Source: Motiliproteus sp. SC1-56
GTDB lineage: Bacteria; Pseudomonadota; Gammaproteobacteria; Pseudomonadales; Balneatricaceae
Direction of reading: 5' to 3'
NCBI RefSeq assembly: GCF_017309075.1
Contig: NZ_JAEMGS010000016.1
Span: forward strand, 22,213-86,212
DNA: 64,000 nucleotides
The position numbers and the translations under genes were made by a program. Positions 47,811-55,612 of the stretch are shown here, one piece after another. How positions within the stretch are numbered: the first letter of the stretch is position 1; every line of letters begins with the position of its first letter. The notes under the pieces are model-generated. The model was not told the origin of the DNA and ran no database searches. It saw only the letters and a program-made list of their open reading frames with translations.

Positions 47811-49352
47811 ATGATGGAAGACGAACTGATTTTTTCGGACGAGGTGGCGGCTCCCGCCGAGGTGCACCGCAGTCCCTGGCGAGTGCTGATCATTGATGAT
47901 GAAAGCGAGGTGCATAAGGTCACCAAACTGGCGCTGAAGCGCTTCTCCTTTGACGGTCGGCCGCTGGCGTTCTTAAGTGCTTACTCTGCCCGTGAAGCCC
48001 GGGCGTTGCTGAAGAGTACGCCGGAGGTGGCGGTCATTTTGCTTGATGTGGTGATGGAAACCGAGAGCGCCGGTCTCGATCTGGTGCGCTTTATTCGTCG
48101 TGATCTTCAAAATCATACCAGCCGGATCGTGCTGCGTACCGGCCAGCCGGGGCAGGCCCCTGAGCGGGAGGTGGTGCGTGAGTACGACATCAACGACTAC
48201 AAGGCGAAAACCGAGCTGACCTCGCAAAAGCTCTTTACCCTTATGCATGCGAGTCTGCGTTCCTACCGGGATATCGTGACCCTGGAAAAAAGTAAGCAGG
48301 GGCTGGAGAAGGTGATCCGCGCCTCAAAGGGCATCTTTGAAAAACGGGCCTTTCAGGGCTTCGTGGAGGGGGCGATGGAGCAGCTTCTGTTGCTGCTGCG
48401 GCTGGATGGCTCTTCGATCTATACCTATGACTCACTGGCTTTGCAGTTACAGGACGCCCAGCTTAAAGTGCTGGCCGCCTCCCACGGCAACGAAATGGGG
48501 GTTGAAACCCTCAAAGTGTCGCAGCTGCCGGACCGGATGCAGTCTATCGTGCGCGAGGCGGTGGAGAGCCGCAGTAATGTATTCCGTAATGGCTGCTTGG
48601 TGATTTACTGTGCCAACGAGCGGCTGACCACGCTGTTTTTTGTAGAGGGGGTGCACAACCTCTCCGAGATGGATCGCAACCTGTTGAATCTGTTCACCGA
48701 GAATATCGTGGTCGCCCTGGAGAATATCCGTCTCAACGAGGTTCTGCGCGAGTCCAAAAAGGAGATTATCTACCGCCTGGGGGAGGTGATCGAAACGCGC
48801 TCCGAAGAGACCGGTTACCACGTCAAGCGGGTCGCGCTCTATGCCGAGCTGATCGGTAACCTGGCCGGTTTGCCGCCGGAGCAGGTAGATGTGCTCAAGC
48901 AGGCGTCGCCGCTGCACGACATTGGCAAGGTGGGTATCCCCGACACGGTGTTGAATAACCCCGGTAAGCTGGCCCCCGATGAGTGGGAGGTGATGAAGAC
49001 CCACGCCCGGCTGGGGCATGAAATTCTTCGGGGGTCGGGTAATCCGTTGCTGGACGCGGCTGCCATCATTGCCTTGACTCACCATGAACGTTGGGACGGT
49101 AGCGGCTATCCTGCGGGCCACCGGGGAGAAGACATTCACATATTTGGTCGGATTACCGCTCTGGCCGATGTGTTTGATGCGTTGGGCAGCTGGCGCTGTT
49201 ACAAAGAGCCTTGGCCGGACGAGAGAATATTGGCGCTGCTGGGCGAGCAGGCAGGGCGTCACTTTGACCCGCACCTGGTTGGCCTGCTGCTGGAGAATCA
49301 GGCGCAGTTTTTTGCCATTCGCGACCGCTACCGGGATGAGGCGCCGCACTAA
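47811..49352 (+). CDS. Response regulator with HD-GYP phosphodiesterase domain
   Basis: 513 residues: receiver domain (about 23-150) with IIDDESEV and phospho-acceptor D79 (ILLDVVM), a DUF3369/GAF-like middle part (160-310, ITVTLEKSKQGLEKVI-like start), and an HD-GYP domain (about 315-500). The catalytic residues are present: H369-D370 in SPLHDIGKVGIPD and HHERWDGSGYP (424-434). It should hydrolyse c-di-GMP to GMP under control of phosphorylation. Two adjacent ATGs (47811, 47814) are possible; GGAG is at 47801. Divergent from the histidine kinase. Confidence 0.92.
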   Translation: MMEDELIFSDEVAAPAEVHRSPWRVLIIDDESEVHKVTKLALKRFSFDGRPLAFLSAYSAREARALLKSTPEVAVILLDVVMETESAGLDLVRFIRRDLQNHTSRIVLRTGQPGQAPEREVVREYDINDYKAKTELTSQKLFTLMHASLRSYRDIVTLEKSKQGLEKVIRASKGIFEKRAFQGFVEGAMEQLLLLLRLDGSSIYTYDSLALQLQDAQLKVLAASHGNEMGVETLKVSQLPDRMQSIVREAVESRSNVFRNGCLVIYCANERLTTLFFVEGVHNLSEMDRNLLNLFTENIVVALENIRLNEVLRESKKEIIYRLGEVIETRSEETGYHVKRVALYAELIGNLAGLPPEQVDVLKQASPLHDIGKVGIPDTVLNNPGKLAPDEWEVMKTHARLGHEILRGSGNPLLDAAAIIALTHHERWDGSGYPAGHRGEDIHIFGRITALADVFDALGSWRCYKEPWPDERILALLGEQAGRHFDPHLVGLLLENQAQFFAIRDRYRDEAPH

Positions 49353-49367
49353 CTAACGGCGCCGGTT

Positions 49368-49835
49368 TCACTGTTGGGACTGAAGGTAGTTCTGAATGCC
49401 CAGTGATTTGATCAGGCCCAGCTGTTGCTCAAGCCAGTAGGCATGATCCTCTTCGGTATCGGCCAGGAGCTGCTCCAGAATGCGGCGGCTCTGATAGTCG
49501 TGCTGCTGTTCACACACCTCGATGGCCGCCTTCAGGTCATCGACAACCTTGTACTCAAGGTCCAGATCATTGCGCAGCATCTCCTCAACCTGGCTGCCGA
49601 CCTTGAGCGGATCACGCTGGGTCATGTTCGGTGTCGCCTCGAGAAGGAGCATGCGCTCGATCAGGCGGCTGGCATGTTCGGTCTCGTGAGCCGCTTCATG
49701 GCTGATGTGCTCGTGCAGCTTGCCATAGCCCCAGTCTGCAAACATGCGCGAGTGAATGAAATACTGGTCGATGGCGGTCAGCTCGTTGGCCAATAATTTG
49801 TTGAGCTGGTCGATAACTTTGGGGTCGCCTTTCAT
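49368..49835 (-). CDS. bfrA: Bacterioferritin, ferroxidase-type subunit without heme ligand (BfrA/FtnA-like)
   Basis: 155-residue four-helix ferritin. The ferroxidase centre is complete: E18, E51, H54, E94 and E-x-x-H in DTEEDHAYWLEQQLGL. The heme-binding Met of E. coli Bfr (M52) is Thr here (HETEHASRLIER). That is the pattern of P. aeruginosa FtnA (BfrA), with the same LADTEEDHAYWLEQQLGLI stretch. One residue is inserted relative to E. coli before EEDH. It lies 18 bp after the heme-type bfr gene, so the two are cotranscribed and probably form mixed 24-mers. Confidence 0.93.
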   Translation of the reverse strand: MKGDPKVIDQLNKLLANELTAIDQYFIHSRMFADWGYGKLHEHISHEAAHETEHASRLIERMLLLEATPNMTQRDPLKVGSQVEEMLRNDLDLEYKVVDDLKAAIEVCEQQHDYQSRRILEQLLADTEEDHAYWLEQQLGLIKSLGIQNYLQSQQ

Positions 49836-49853
49836 GAGCCCTCCTCAAAGACG

Positions 49854-50318
49854 TTACATCTGCGATTGCAGGTAGTTTTCCAGTCCGACCGCGCTGATCA
49901 GCTGGAGCTGGGTTTCGAGCCAGTCCAGATGCGACTCGGCGTGCTCGAGCAGGCCCGCGAGCAGATTGCGGGATACGTAGTCCTGCTGTTCTTCGCATTG
50001 GGCCATGGCTTTGCGCAGCTGATCGATCTTCTGTTCTTCCAGCTTCAGGTCGCAGGTTAGTGTCTCCTGGGGATCTTCGCCGATATTCAGCTTGCCCAAG
50101 TTTTGCAGGTTGGGAAGGCCTTCCAGGAAAAGAACGCGTTCGATCAGATCGTCGGCGTCTTTCATCTCTTCAATCGAGCGGTGGTAGGCCTTGTCGTTGA
50201 GCGCGCCGTAACCCCAGTTGCGGCACATGCGGGCATGGAGGAAATGCTGGTTGATGCCGGTGAGTTCGGTGGTGAGCACCCGGTTGAGCAGGGTGCCGCT
50301 TTTGGCGTGATCTTTCAT
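49854..50318 (-). CDS. bfr: Bacterioferritin, heme-binding subunit with degenerate ferroxidase centre
   Basis: 154 residues from the second of two ATGs (50318), six bases after GGAGG; the first ATG (50321) is only three bases away. The heme ligand M52 is present (SIEEMKDADDLIER). Several ferroxidase-site residues differ from E. coli Bfr: Y25 to His, E47 to Arg, H54 to Asp and E127 to Ala (EHAESHLDWLE), while E18, E51, E94 and H130 remain. It therefore should bind heme but oxidise iron poorly, complementing the downstream subunit. Its ribosome site lies in a hairpin. Confidence 0.93.
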   Translation of the reverse strand: MKDHAKSGTLLNRVLTTELTGINQHFLHARMCRNWGYGALNDKAYHRSIEEMKDADDLIERVLFLEGLPNLQNLGKLNIGEDPQETLTCDLKLEEQKIDQLRKAMAQCEEQQDYVSRNLLAGLLEHAESHLDWLETQLQLISAVGLENYLQSQM

Positions 50319-50322
50319 CATG

Positions 50323-50358
50323 TACCTCCTCGCGTCTAATTACCTTAGACGGGAGGTA
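50323..50358 (-). promoter_or_regulatory. Shine-Dalgarno-sequestering hairpin upstream of bfr
   Basis: On the minus strand the transcript reads UACCUCC-CGUCUAA, loop GGUAA, UUAGACG, bulge CGA, GGAGGUA. Seven plus seven base pairs form, and the 3' arm contains the GGAGG ribosome site of bfr; the AUG follows within 3-6 bases. No T tract follows, so it is not an intrinsic terminator. It lies between bfd and bfr on the same mRNA. Confidence 0.85.
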
Positions 50359-50404
50359 CAAAACCTTCCACTTTGCAGGGAGCTAAGCAGGAAGGGCTGT
50401 TGGC

Positions 50405-50587
50405 TCAGCGCGTTTGAGGGTTTTGCTGACGGCTTTCGCGGATCACCTGTTTGGCGCTGGAGCAGCAGCGGCCACATTCGCTGCCCACCCCGAGCTTGTC
50501 GCTGAGGTCGCGCAGGCTGTCGGACCCTTGGGCTACCTGTTGCTGGATCTGGCGGGTGGTGACGGCACGGCAAACACAGACAAACAT
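50405..50587 (-). CDS. bfd: Bacterioferritin-associated ferredoxin
   Basis: A 60-residue [2Fe-2S] protein (MFVCVCRAVTTRQIQQQVAQ) with the Bfd cysteine pattern C4, C6, C38, C41 (SECGRCC). In P. aeruginosa Bfd reduces heme in BfrB to release stored iron. It is the promoter-proximal gene here, upstream of the heme-type bfr that would be its partner. A 22-nt leader with CCGGAGAAAGCC precedes the ATG, and a Fur-box promoter lies just beyond, so it should be made on iron starvation. Confidence 0.94.
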   Translation of the reverse strand: MFVCVCRAVTTRQIQQQVAQGSDSLRDLSDKLGVGSECGRCCSSAKQVIRESRQQNPQTR

Positions 50588-50615
50588 GGCTTTCTCCGGA
50601 AGTGTGATACCCCGT

Positions 50616-50645
50616 ATTCTATGCGAATGAGAATGATTGTCAATA
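50616..50645 (-). promoter_or_regulatory. Fur-box promoter of the bfd-bfr-bfrA operon
   Basis: On the minus strand a perfect -35 TTGACA (50638-50643), 16-bp spacer, -10 TAGAAT (50616-50621). The spacer and -35 overlap a Fur-like site (GAATGAGAATGATTGTCAAT on the plus strand, 50625-50644), with NAT triplets as in the Fur consensus. Iron-loaded Fur would occlude the promoter. Confidence 0.8.
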
Positions 50646-50716
50646 GTGATCGCATTCGGTTTGTTGTGTCCATTGACTACCGCAACAGGTGATGCGGGCT
50701 TGCGAAGAAATAAGAA

Positions 50717-50737
50717 AGGCCCGCATGACGCGGGCCT
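50717..50737 (-). terminator. Intrinsic terminator after the ETF-quinone oxidoreductase gene
   Basis: AGGCCCGC and GCGGGCCT pair around a 5-nt loop. On the minus strand TTCTTATTTCTT follows. It lies 43 bp after the stop of the oxidoreductase. The rest of the gap to the bfd promoter shows nothing else. Confidence 0.75.
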
Positions 50738-50780
50738 CTGCCGGGATGCGGGCGGTCGGTTGCCGCCCGGAGTGGGGTGG

Positions 50781-52415
50781 TTACATGTTGGGGTAATTCG
50801 GACCGCCGCCGCCCTCGGGGGTGACCCAGGTGATGTTCTGGGACGGATCCTTGATGTCGCAGGTCTTGCAGTGAACGCAGTTCTGGGCGTTGATCTGGAA
50901 TCGTTTGCCCTTCTCGTCCTCGACCACTTCGTAGACCCCCGCGGGACAGAAGCGCTGTGCCGGTTCGTCGTAGAGGGGCAGGTTGCGCTCCAGGGGAATG
51001 TCCGGGTTCTTGAGCTTGAGGTGACAGGGCTGGTCCTCTTCGTGGTTGGTGTTGGAGATAAACACCGAAGAGAGCTTGTCGAAGCTGATGACCCCGTCGG
51101 GCTTGGGATAGACGATGGGCTCGCACTCGGCGGCGGGCTTCATCTGCGCATAGTCGGCGGTTTTATCGTGCAGCGTGAAGGGCAGCTTGCCCTTGAACCA
51201 GTTCTGGTCCAAGTAGTTGAACGCGCCTCCCATCAACGTACCGAACTTGTGCATCGCCGGACCAAAGTTTCGGGCGCGGTTTAGCTCATCCCAGGCCCAG
51301 GAGGCCTTGAAGGCGTCGCCGAAGGCAGTTAGATCGCGGCTATCGGCGTTCTCGTCCTGGAGTGCCTCAAACAGGGTGTCCGCCGCCACCATGCCGCTCT
51401 TCATTGCGGTGTGGGTGCCCTTGATCTTGGCAAAGTTGAGGGTTCCTGCGTCACAACCGACCAGCAGTCCGCCGGGGAAGTGCATTCTGGGCAGGGCGTT
51501 GAGCCCCCCTTTGGTAATGGCGCGGGCGCCGTACGCGACCCGTTTGCCGCCTTCCAGATATTGCTTGAACACGGGGTGGTGCTTCATCCGCTGGAATTCA
51601 TCGAACGGGCTCAGGTGCGGGTTGCTGTAGCTCAGGTCGATAATCAGTCCCAGCATTACCTGGTTGTTTTCGGCGTGGTAAAGGAAGGAGCCGCCACTGG
51701 TCTCCTTGTCCAGGGGCCAGCCGCCACCGTGGATCACGAGGCCCGGCTTATGCTTGGCCGGGTCGATATCCCAGAGCTCCTTGATACCGATCCCGTAATG
51801 CTGAGGATCGGCGTCTTTGTCCAGCTCGAATTTGGCCATCAGTTCTTTGCCCAGGTGGCCACGGCAGCCTTCAGCGAACACGGTGTACTTGGCATGCAGC
51901 TCCATGCCCGGCATGAAACTGTCCTTGGGCTCGCCATCGGCGCCAACACCCATGTCGCCGGTGGCGACTCCTTTTACCGACCCATCTTCATGGTAGAGAA
52001 TTTCTGCGGCGGCAAAACCAGGGAAAATTTCGACCCCCAGGCTCTCGGCCTGCTCGGCAAGCCAGCGGCACAGGTTGCCGACGCTCGCCACGTAGTTGCC
52101 TTCGTTGTGCATGGTTTTGGGCACAAAACCGTTGGGAAGCTTGCGGGCGTTTTCCGAATCCTTGAACAGGTAGATTTCGTCATCGCTCAGAGGGGTGTTC
52201 AAGGGAGCGCCTTTTTCTTTCCAGTCAGGGAAGAGTTCATTCAGCGCCCGGGGTTCAATGACCGCACCGGATAGAATGTGAGCGCCCACTTCCGATCCTT
52301 TCTCCACTACGCAGACCATCATCTCCTGGTCTTTTTCCTGAGCCTGCTGCATCAGTCGGCAGGCGGTCGAAAGGCCGGCGGGGCCTGCACCGACGATGAC
52401 GACATCGAATTCCAT
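50781..52415 (-). CDS. Electron-transfer flavoprotein:ubiquinone oxidoreductase
   Basis: Passes electrons from ETF to the quinone pool at the inner membrane face. The start is ATG 52415 (MEFDVVIVGAGPAGLSTACR, FAD loop); longer in-frame starts lack support. 544 residues. RRL-type quinone and FAD contacts include LSGAVIEPRALNELFPDW and GLLVGCDAGTLNFAKIKGTH. The C-terminal [4Fe-4S] cluster uses RFCPAGVYEV and NCVHCKTCDIKDPSQNI, and the typical GGGGPNYPNM end is present. It is divergent from etfBA, which supplies its electron donor, and an excellent promoter lies before it. Confidence 0.96.
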   Translation of the reverse strand: MEFDVVIVGAGPAGLSTACRLMQQAQEKDQEMMVCVVEKGSEVGAHILSGAVIEPRALNELFPDWKEKGAPLNTPLSDDEIYLFKDSENARKLPNGFVPKTMHNEGNYVASVGNLCRWLAEQAESLGVEIFPGFAAAEILYHEDGSVKGVATGDMGVGADGEPKDSFMPGMELHAKYTVFAEGCRGHLGKELMAKFELDKDADPQHYGIGIKELWDIDPAKHKPGLVIHGGGWPLDKETSGGSFLYHAENNQVMLGLIIDLSYSNPHLSPFDEFQRMKHHPVFKQYLEGGKRVAYGARAITKGGLNALPRMHFPGGLLVGCDAGTLNFAKIKGTHTAMKSGMVAADTLFEALQDENADSRDLTAFGDAFKASWAWDELNRARNFGPAMHKFGTLMGGAFNYLDQNWFKGKLPFTLHDKTADYAQMKPAAECEPIVYPKPDGVISFDKLSSVFISNTNHEEDQPCHLKLKNPDIPLERNLPLYDEPAQRFCPAGVYEVVEDEKGKRFQINAQNCVHCKTCDIKDPSQNITWVTPEGGGGPNYPNM

Positions 52416-52506
52416 CGCTTCTCTTTCCACAACCCTGCTCCTCTTGTCTTGTCGTTTTCGGGACCGCACCGGTGTCTCGGTGGCGGTTGGGCGTTGATGA
52501 GGCTAG

Positions 52507-52535
52507 ATACTAGGGAAAACCCTAATTAATTTCAA
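52507..52535 (-). promoter_or_regulatory. Sigma-70 promoter for the ETF-quinone oxidoreductase gene
   Basis: Minus strand -35 TTGAAA (52530-52535), 17-bp spacer, -10 TAGTAT (52507-52512). The -10 overlaps one copy of the TACTAGGGAAA repeat and the palindrome TAGGG-AAAA-CCCTA (52511-52524), so a repressor could act here. Confidence 0.6.
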
Positions 52536-52581
52536 TAATGGATTGCATTTGATAATCTTCGTTGGTAGTTTACTAGGGAAA
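52508..52581. repeat. 11-bp direct repeat in the etf divergent promoter region
   Basis: TACTAGGGAAA occurs at 52508-52518 and again at 52571-52581. The copies are 63 bp apart, about six helical turns, one near the oxidoreductase promoter and one near the probable etfBA start site. This fits paired operator sites for one regulator. Confidence 0.7.
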
Positions 52582-52627
52582 TCACTTATTCGTGTCTCTC
52601 CTGTTGTGTGTAGGGGGACGAGCAACC

Positions 52628-52657
52628 AAAGAAGCGCGCCGGCGCTTCTTTTTTTCA
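52628..52657 (+). terminator. Intrinsic-terminator-like hairpin in the etfBA leader
   Basis: AAAGAAGCGC (52628-52637), loop GCCG, GCGCTTCTTT (52642-52651), continuing into a T run (to 52655). A 10-bp stem with a T tract, oriented to stop rightward transcription, ends 24 bp before the etfB ATG. The only gene behind it is divergent, so it must lie in the leader of etfBA itself. Confidence 0.75.
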
Positions 52658-52678
52658 AAACAAGAAGACGGGGACTCT

Positions 52679-53428
52679 ATGAAGGTTCTAGTAGCTGTTA
52701 AGCGAGTCGTTGACTACAACGTCAAGGTTCGGGTCAAGGGTGACCAGAGCGGAGTTGACCTCGCCAACGTCAAGATGGCGATGAACCCTTTTTGTGAGAT
52801 AGCAGTCGAGGAAGCGGTTCGGCTCAAGGAGAAAGGGGTGGCCGAGGAAATCGTCGTGGTTTCCATGGGCCCCAAGGCCGCTCAGGAGCAGATTCGCACC
52901 GCGATGGCCCTTGGGGCTGACCGGGGTATTCTGGTCGAGACCGACGAAGAGCTGGAGTCGCTGGCAGTCGCGAAACTCCTGGCGAAGATCGTCGAAGAGG
53001 AGCAGCCGGGGCTGGTGATCCTCGGCAAGCAGGCCATCGATTCGGACAACAACCAGACCGGGCAGATGCTCGGGGCGCTGACCGGTATGCCGCAGGGGAC
53101 TTTCGCCTCCGAGGTCAGTATGGGAGAAGGCAAGGTTGAGGTGACCCGTGAAATCGACGGCGGTCTGCAGACCCTGTCGCTGAATCTGCCGGCGATCGTT
53201 ACCACTGACCTGCGTCTGAATGAGCCGCGTTACGCCTCTTTGCCCAACATCATGAAGGCCAAGCGCAAGCCGCTCGAAACCAAGACGCCCGCCGACCTGG
53301 GTGTGGACGTGGCGCCGCGCCTCAAAGTCCTCAACGTTGCGCCCCCGGCCGAGCGCCAGGCAGGTGTGATGGTGAGCAGCGTGGACGAGCTGGTGGAGAA
53401 ACTGAAGAACGAGGCGAAGGTGGTTTGA
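52679..53428 (+). CDS. etfB: Electron transfer flavoprotein subunit beta
   Basis: Collects electrons from acyl-CoA and other dehydrogenases. The start is ATG 52679 ([20 protein letters not shown]); an open frame from 52592 would run through the terminator hairpin. 249 residues with [36 protein letters not shown], and the ETF-beta signature [20 protein letters not shown]. The AMP-binding part is intact. Followed by etfA one base on; the leader has a terminator-like hairpin. Confidence 0.97.
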   Translation: MKVLVAVKRVVDYNVKVRVKGDQSGVDLANVKMAMNPFCEIAVEEAVRLKEKGVAEEIVVVSMGPKAAQEQIRTAMALGADRGILVETDEELESLAVAKLLAKIVEEEQPGLVILGKQAIDSDNNQTGQMLGALTGMPQGTFASEVSMGEGKVEVTREIDGGLQTLSLNLPAIVTTDLRLNEPRYASLPNIMKAKRKPLETKTPADLGVDVAPRLKVLNVAPPAERQAGVMVSSVDELVEKLKNEAKVV

Positions 53429-53429
53429 T

Positions 53430-54356
53430 ATGAGTATTCTGGTAATTGCCGAACACGACAACAGCGCCCTCAAGGGGGCGACCCTGAACACGGTCACCGC
53501 CGCCGCCCAGATCGGTGGAGAGATTGATGTACTGGTCGCGGGTGAAAACTGCGGCGCGGTGGCCGAAGAGGCGGCAAAAATTGCCGGCGTCAACAAAGTG
53601 CTGGTAGCGGATGACGCGGCCTACGGGCATCAGCTGGCCGAGAACCTGGGACAGCTGGTAGCGGATCTGGCCGCGGGTTACAGCCATGTGCTGGCTTCAG
53701 CCACCACCACCGGCAAGAATTTCATGCCTCGGGTTGCTGCGCTGCTGGATGTGGCCCAAATCTCGGATATCGTCGCTGTCGAGAGTGCCGATACCTTCCA
53801 GCGCCCCATCTACGCGGGCAATGCTATCGCGACGGTGCGGTCGGGCGATGCAACCAAGGTGATTACGGTACGCGCCACAGCCTTCGATGCCGCCGCTACC
53901 GAGGGTAGCGCCAGCGTCGAGTCTTTGGATAAGGTGACGGACGCCGGGGTTTCCTCGTTCGTGAAGGAGGAGCTGGCAAAATCGGACCGGCCCGAGCTGA
54001 CTGCCGCTAAAGTGATTGTTTCCGGCGGGCGCGGCATGGGGAACGGTGAAAACTTTGCTCTGCTGGAGAAACTGGCCGACAAGCTGGGGGCGGCTGTGGG
54101 GGCTTCCCGTGCGGCGGTGGATGCCGGCTTTGTACCCAACGACATGCAGGTGGGACAGACTGGCAAGATTGTCGCCCCGGAGCTTTATATTGCCGTAGGC
54201 ATTTCAGGCGCGATTCAGCACCTGGCCGGTATGAAAGACTCCAAGTACATCGTCGCCATCAACAAGGACGAGGAGGCGCCGATCTTCCAGGTGGCCGACT
54301 ATGGTCTGGTGGCGGATCTCTTCGAAGCGGTGCCGGAGCTGGAGCAGAAGCTCTAA
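53430..54356 (+). CDS. etfA: Electron transfer flavoprotein subunit alpha
   Basis: FAD-carrying partner of EtfB. 308 residues; N-terminal domain [20 protein letters not shown], then the FAD domain with [59 protein letters not shown] and [19 protein letters not shown], the last being the classic ETF-alpha signature. Directly after etfB and followed by two terminator-like hairpins. Confidence 0.97.
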   Translation: MSILVIAEHDNSALKGATLNTVTAAAQIGGEIDVLVAGENCGAVAEEAAKIAGVNKVLVADDAAYGHQLAENLGQLVADLAAGYSHVLASATTTGKNFMPRVAALLDVAQISDIVAVESADTFQRPIYAGNAIATVRSGDATKVITVRATAFDAAATEGSASVESLDKVTDAGVSSFVKEELAKSDRPELTAAKVIVSGGRGMGNGENFALLEKLADKLGAAVGASRAAVDAGFVPNDMQVGQTGKIVAPELYIAVGISGAIQHLAGMKDSKYIVAINKDEEAPIFQVADYGLVADLFEAVPELEQKL

Positions 54357-54377
54357 TCCTGGCCGCCTCTGATCCAG

Positions 54378-54412
54378 GGGCCCATCGCGTACGCCCTGCG
54401 TGATGGGCCCTT
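54378..54412 (+). terminator. Hairpin after etfA (first of two)
   Basis: GGGCCCATC (54378-54386) pairs with GATGGGCCC (54402-54410) across a 15-nt loop that can extend the stem partly. Only TT follows, so it may be a weak terminator or a processing site. Confidence 0.5.
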
Positions 54413-54465
54413 CGCTCTGTGTTTACCGCAGAGCATTGGTGTCCCAAGCGTTGTCTTGAACCCTT

Positions 54466-54489
54466 GCCCGGCTCTCGCCGGGCTTTTTT
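54466..54489 (+). terminator. Intrinsic terminator after etfBA (second of two)
   Basis: GCCCGGC (54466-54472), TCTC loop, GCCGGGC (54477-54483), then six T. Good rho-independent terminator 110 bp after etfA and 84 bp before pssA. Confidence 0.88.
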
Positions 54490-54572
54490 GTTGCGCACAG
54501 GGTGCCCGATTGGCTGTATCCCGGGATTCGATTTATCATACCGTTTTCTCCAGCTAGGGATGCTAAAGCCTC

Positions 54573-55352
54573 ATGGTTGAATTACCGCCAAATGAACCGT
54601 TGTCCCCTGAGGATGAAAGCAGGGATCCCAGCACTGGCAAGAAAAAGCGCAGCCGAGGGATTTACTTACTGCCCAACCTCTTCACCTCGGCGGCACTGTT
54701 TTCGGGTTTCTTCGCCATTATTGCCGGAATGAACGGGGCGTTTGAGAAGGCGGCTATCGCGATTTTCGTCTCAATGGTGCTCGATGGGCTGGATGGGCGC
54801 GTGGCGCGCATGACCAATACCCAGAGTGAATTCGGCGCCCAGTATGACAGCCTTGCCGACATGGTCTCTTTTGGCGTGGCGCCAGCCCTGGTGGCGTTCT
54901 CCTGGACGCTGGGGTCGGTGGATAAGCTGGGGTGGTTTGCCGCTTTTGTTTACGTAGCCGGTGCGGCCCTGCGTCTGGCCCGTTTCAATACTCAGATCGG
55001 GAGTGTCGACAAGCGGTTTTTTATCGGGCTGCCCAGCCCCTCCGCTGCGGCGGTGGTTGCCGGCATGGTCTGGGTGGGAACGGAGTTTAAGGTCGACCCC
55101 GCGGATTACGCCTACCCCGCCGCCTTTCTGGTGGCGGCGGCCGGCCTGCTGATGGTCAGCAACGTTTACTATCACAGCTTCAAAGACGTCGACTTCAAGG
55201 GCAAGGTGCCCTTCGTAGTTCTGCTGGCGGTGGTTTTGGTCTTTGGGGTTATTTCCATCGACCCGGCCACGTTGCTGTGGCTCATCTTCCTGGCCTACAC
55301 CCTCTCAGGCCCGCTGCTGGCCCTCAATCGCTGGCGTCGCAAAGCCGCCTGA
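54573..55352 (+). CDS. pssA: CDP-diacylglycerol--serine O-phosphatidyltransferase
   Basis: Makes phosphatidylserine, the precursor of phosphatidylethanolamine, in the inner membrane. 259 residues; an acidic and basic N-terminus, then membrane segments from YLLPNLFTSAALFSGFFAII. The CDP-alcohol phosphotransferase motif D-x2-D-G-x2-A-R-x8-G-x3-D-x3-D is complete from residue 71 (DGLDGRVARM ... GAQYDSLAD). It is the Bacillus-like integral class, not the peripheral E. coli PssA. The 260-bp gap after it has no gene, only an extended -10 near 55500. Confidence 0.93.
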   Translation: MVELPPNEPLSPEDESRDPSTGKKKRSRGIYLLPNLFTSAALFSGFFAIIAGMNGAFEKAAIAIFVSMVLDGLDGRVARMTNTQSEFGAQYDSLADMVSFGVAPALVAFSWTLGSVDKLGWFAAFVYVAGAALRLARFNTQIGSVDKRFFIGLPSPSAAAVVAGMVWVGTEFKVDPADYAYPAAFLVAAAGLLMVSNVYYHSFKDVDFKGKVPFVVLLAVVLVFGVISIDPATLLWLIFLAYTLSGPLLALNRWRRKAA

Positions 55353-55498
55353 TTCTTACCCACCCGGTGTCGCTTGCGCGGGCCGGGTAGCCCCCGTGGC
55401 CAGCAGTCGATCCCGCCGCCCCCACTTCGTACCAAAAACCGTTTAAAAAGCGGTGCCTGGAACAGGAACAGCTCCGGCACGGTCCTTCCGAACTCCCT

Positions 55499-55507
55499 TG
55501 CTATACT
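55499..55507 (+). promoter_or_regulatory. Extended -10 promoter before the ctaA gene cluster
   Basis: TGC-TATACT at 55499-55507, about 105 bp before the small membrane gene. No consensus -35. The surrounding gap (55353-55612) shows no gene. Confidence 0.45.
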
Positions 55508-55612
55508 CCAAAACAGTGTGCAAGGGGGATCCGGAGGGCAGGCTATCAGACGGGACCAATGTCGGCAGGATGTGCTGCAGCGCGTTAACGTTAGAGTCTT
55601 GGGAGCCGGGGC

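Noticed and set aside
52592..52678. Longer etfB start at 52592
   Set aside because: It would translate through the leader terminator hairpin and adds a sequence with no family resemblance; ATG 52679 matches EtfB.
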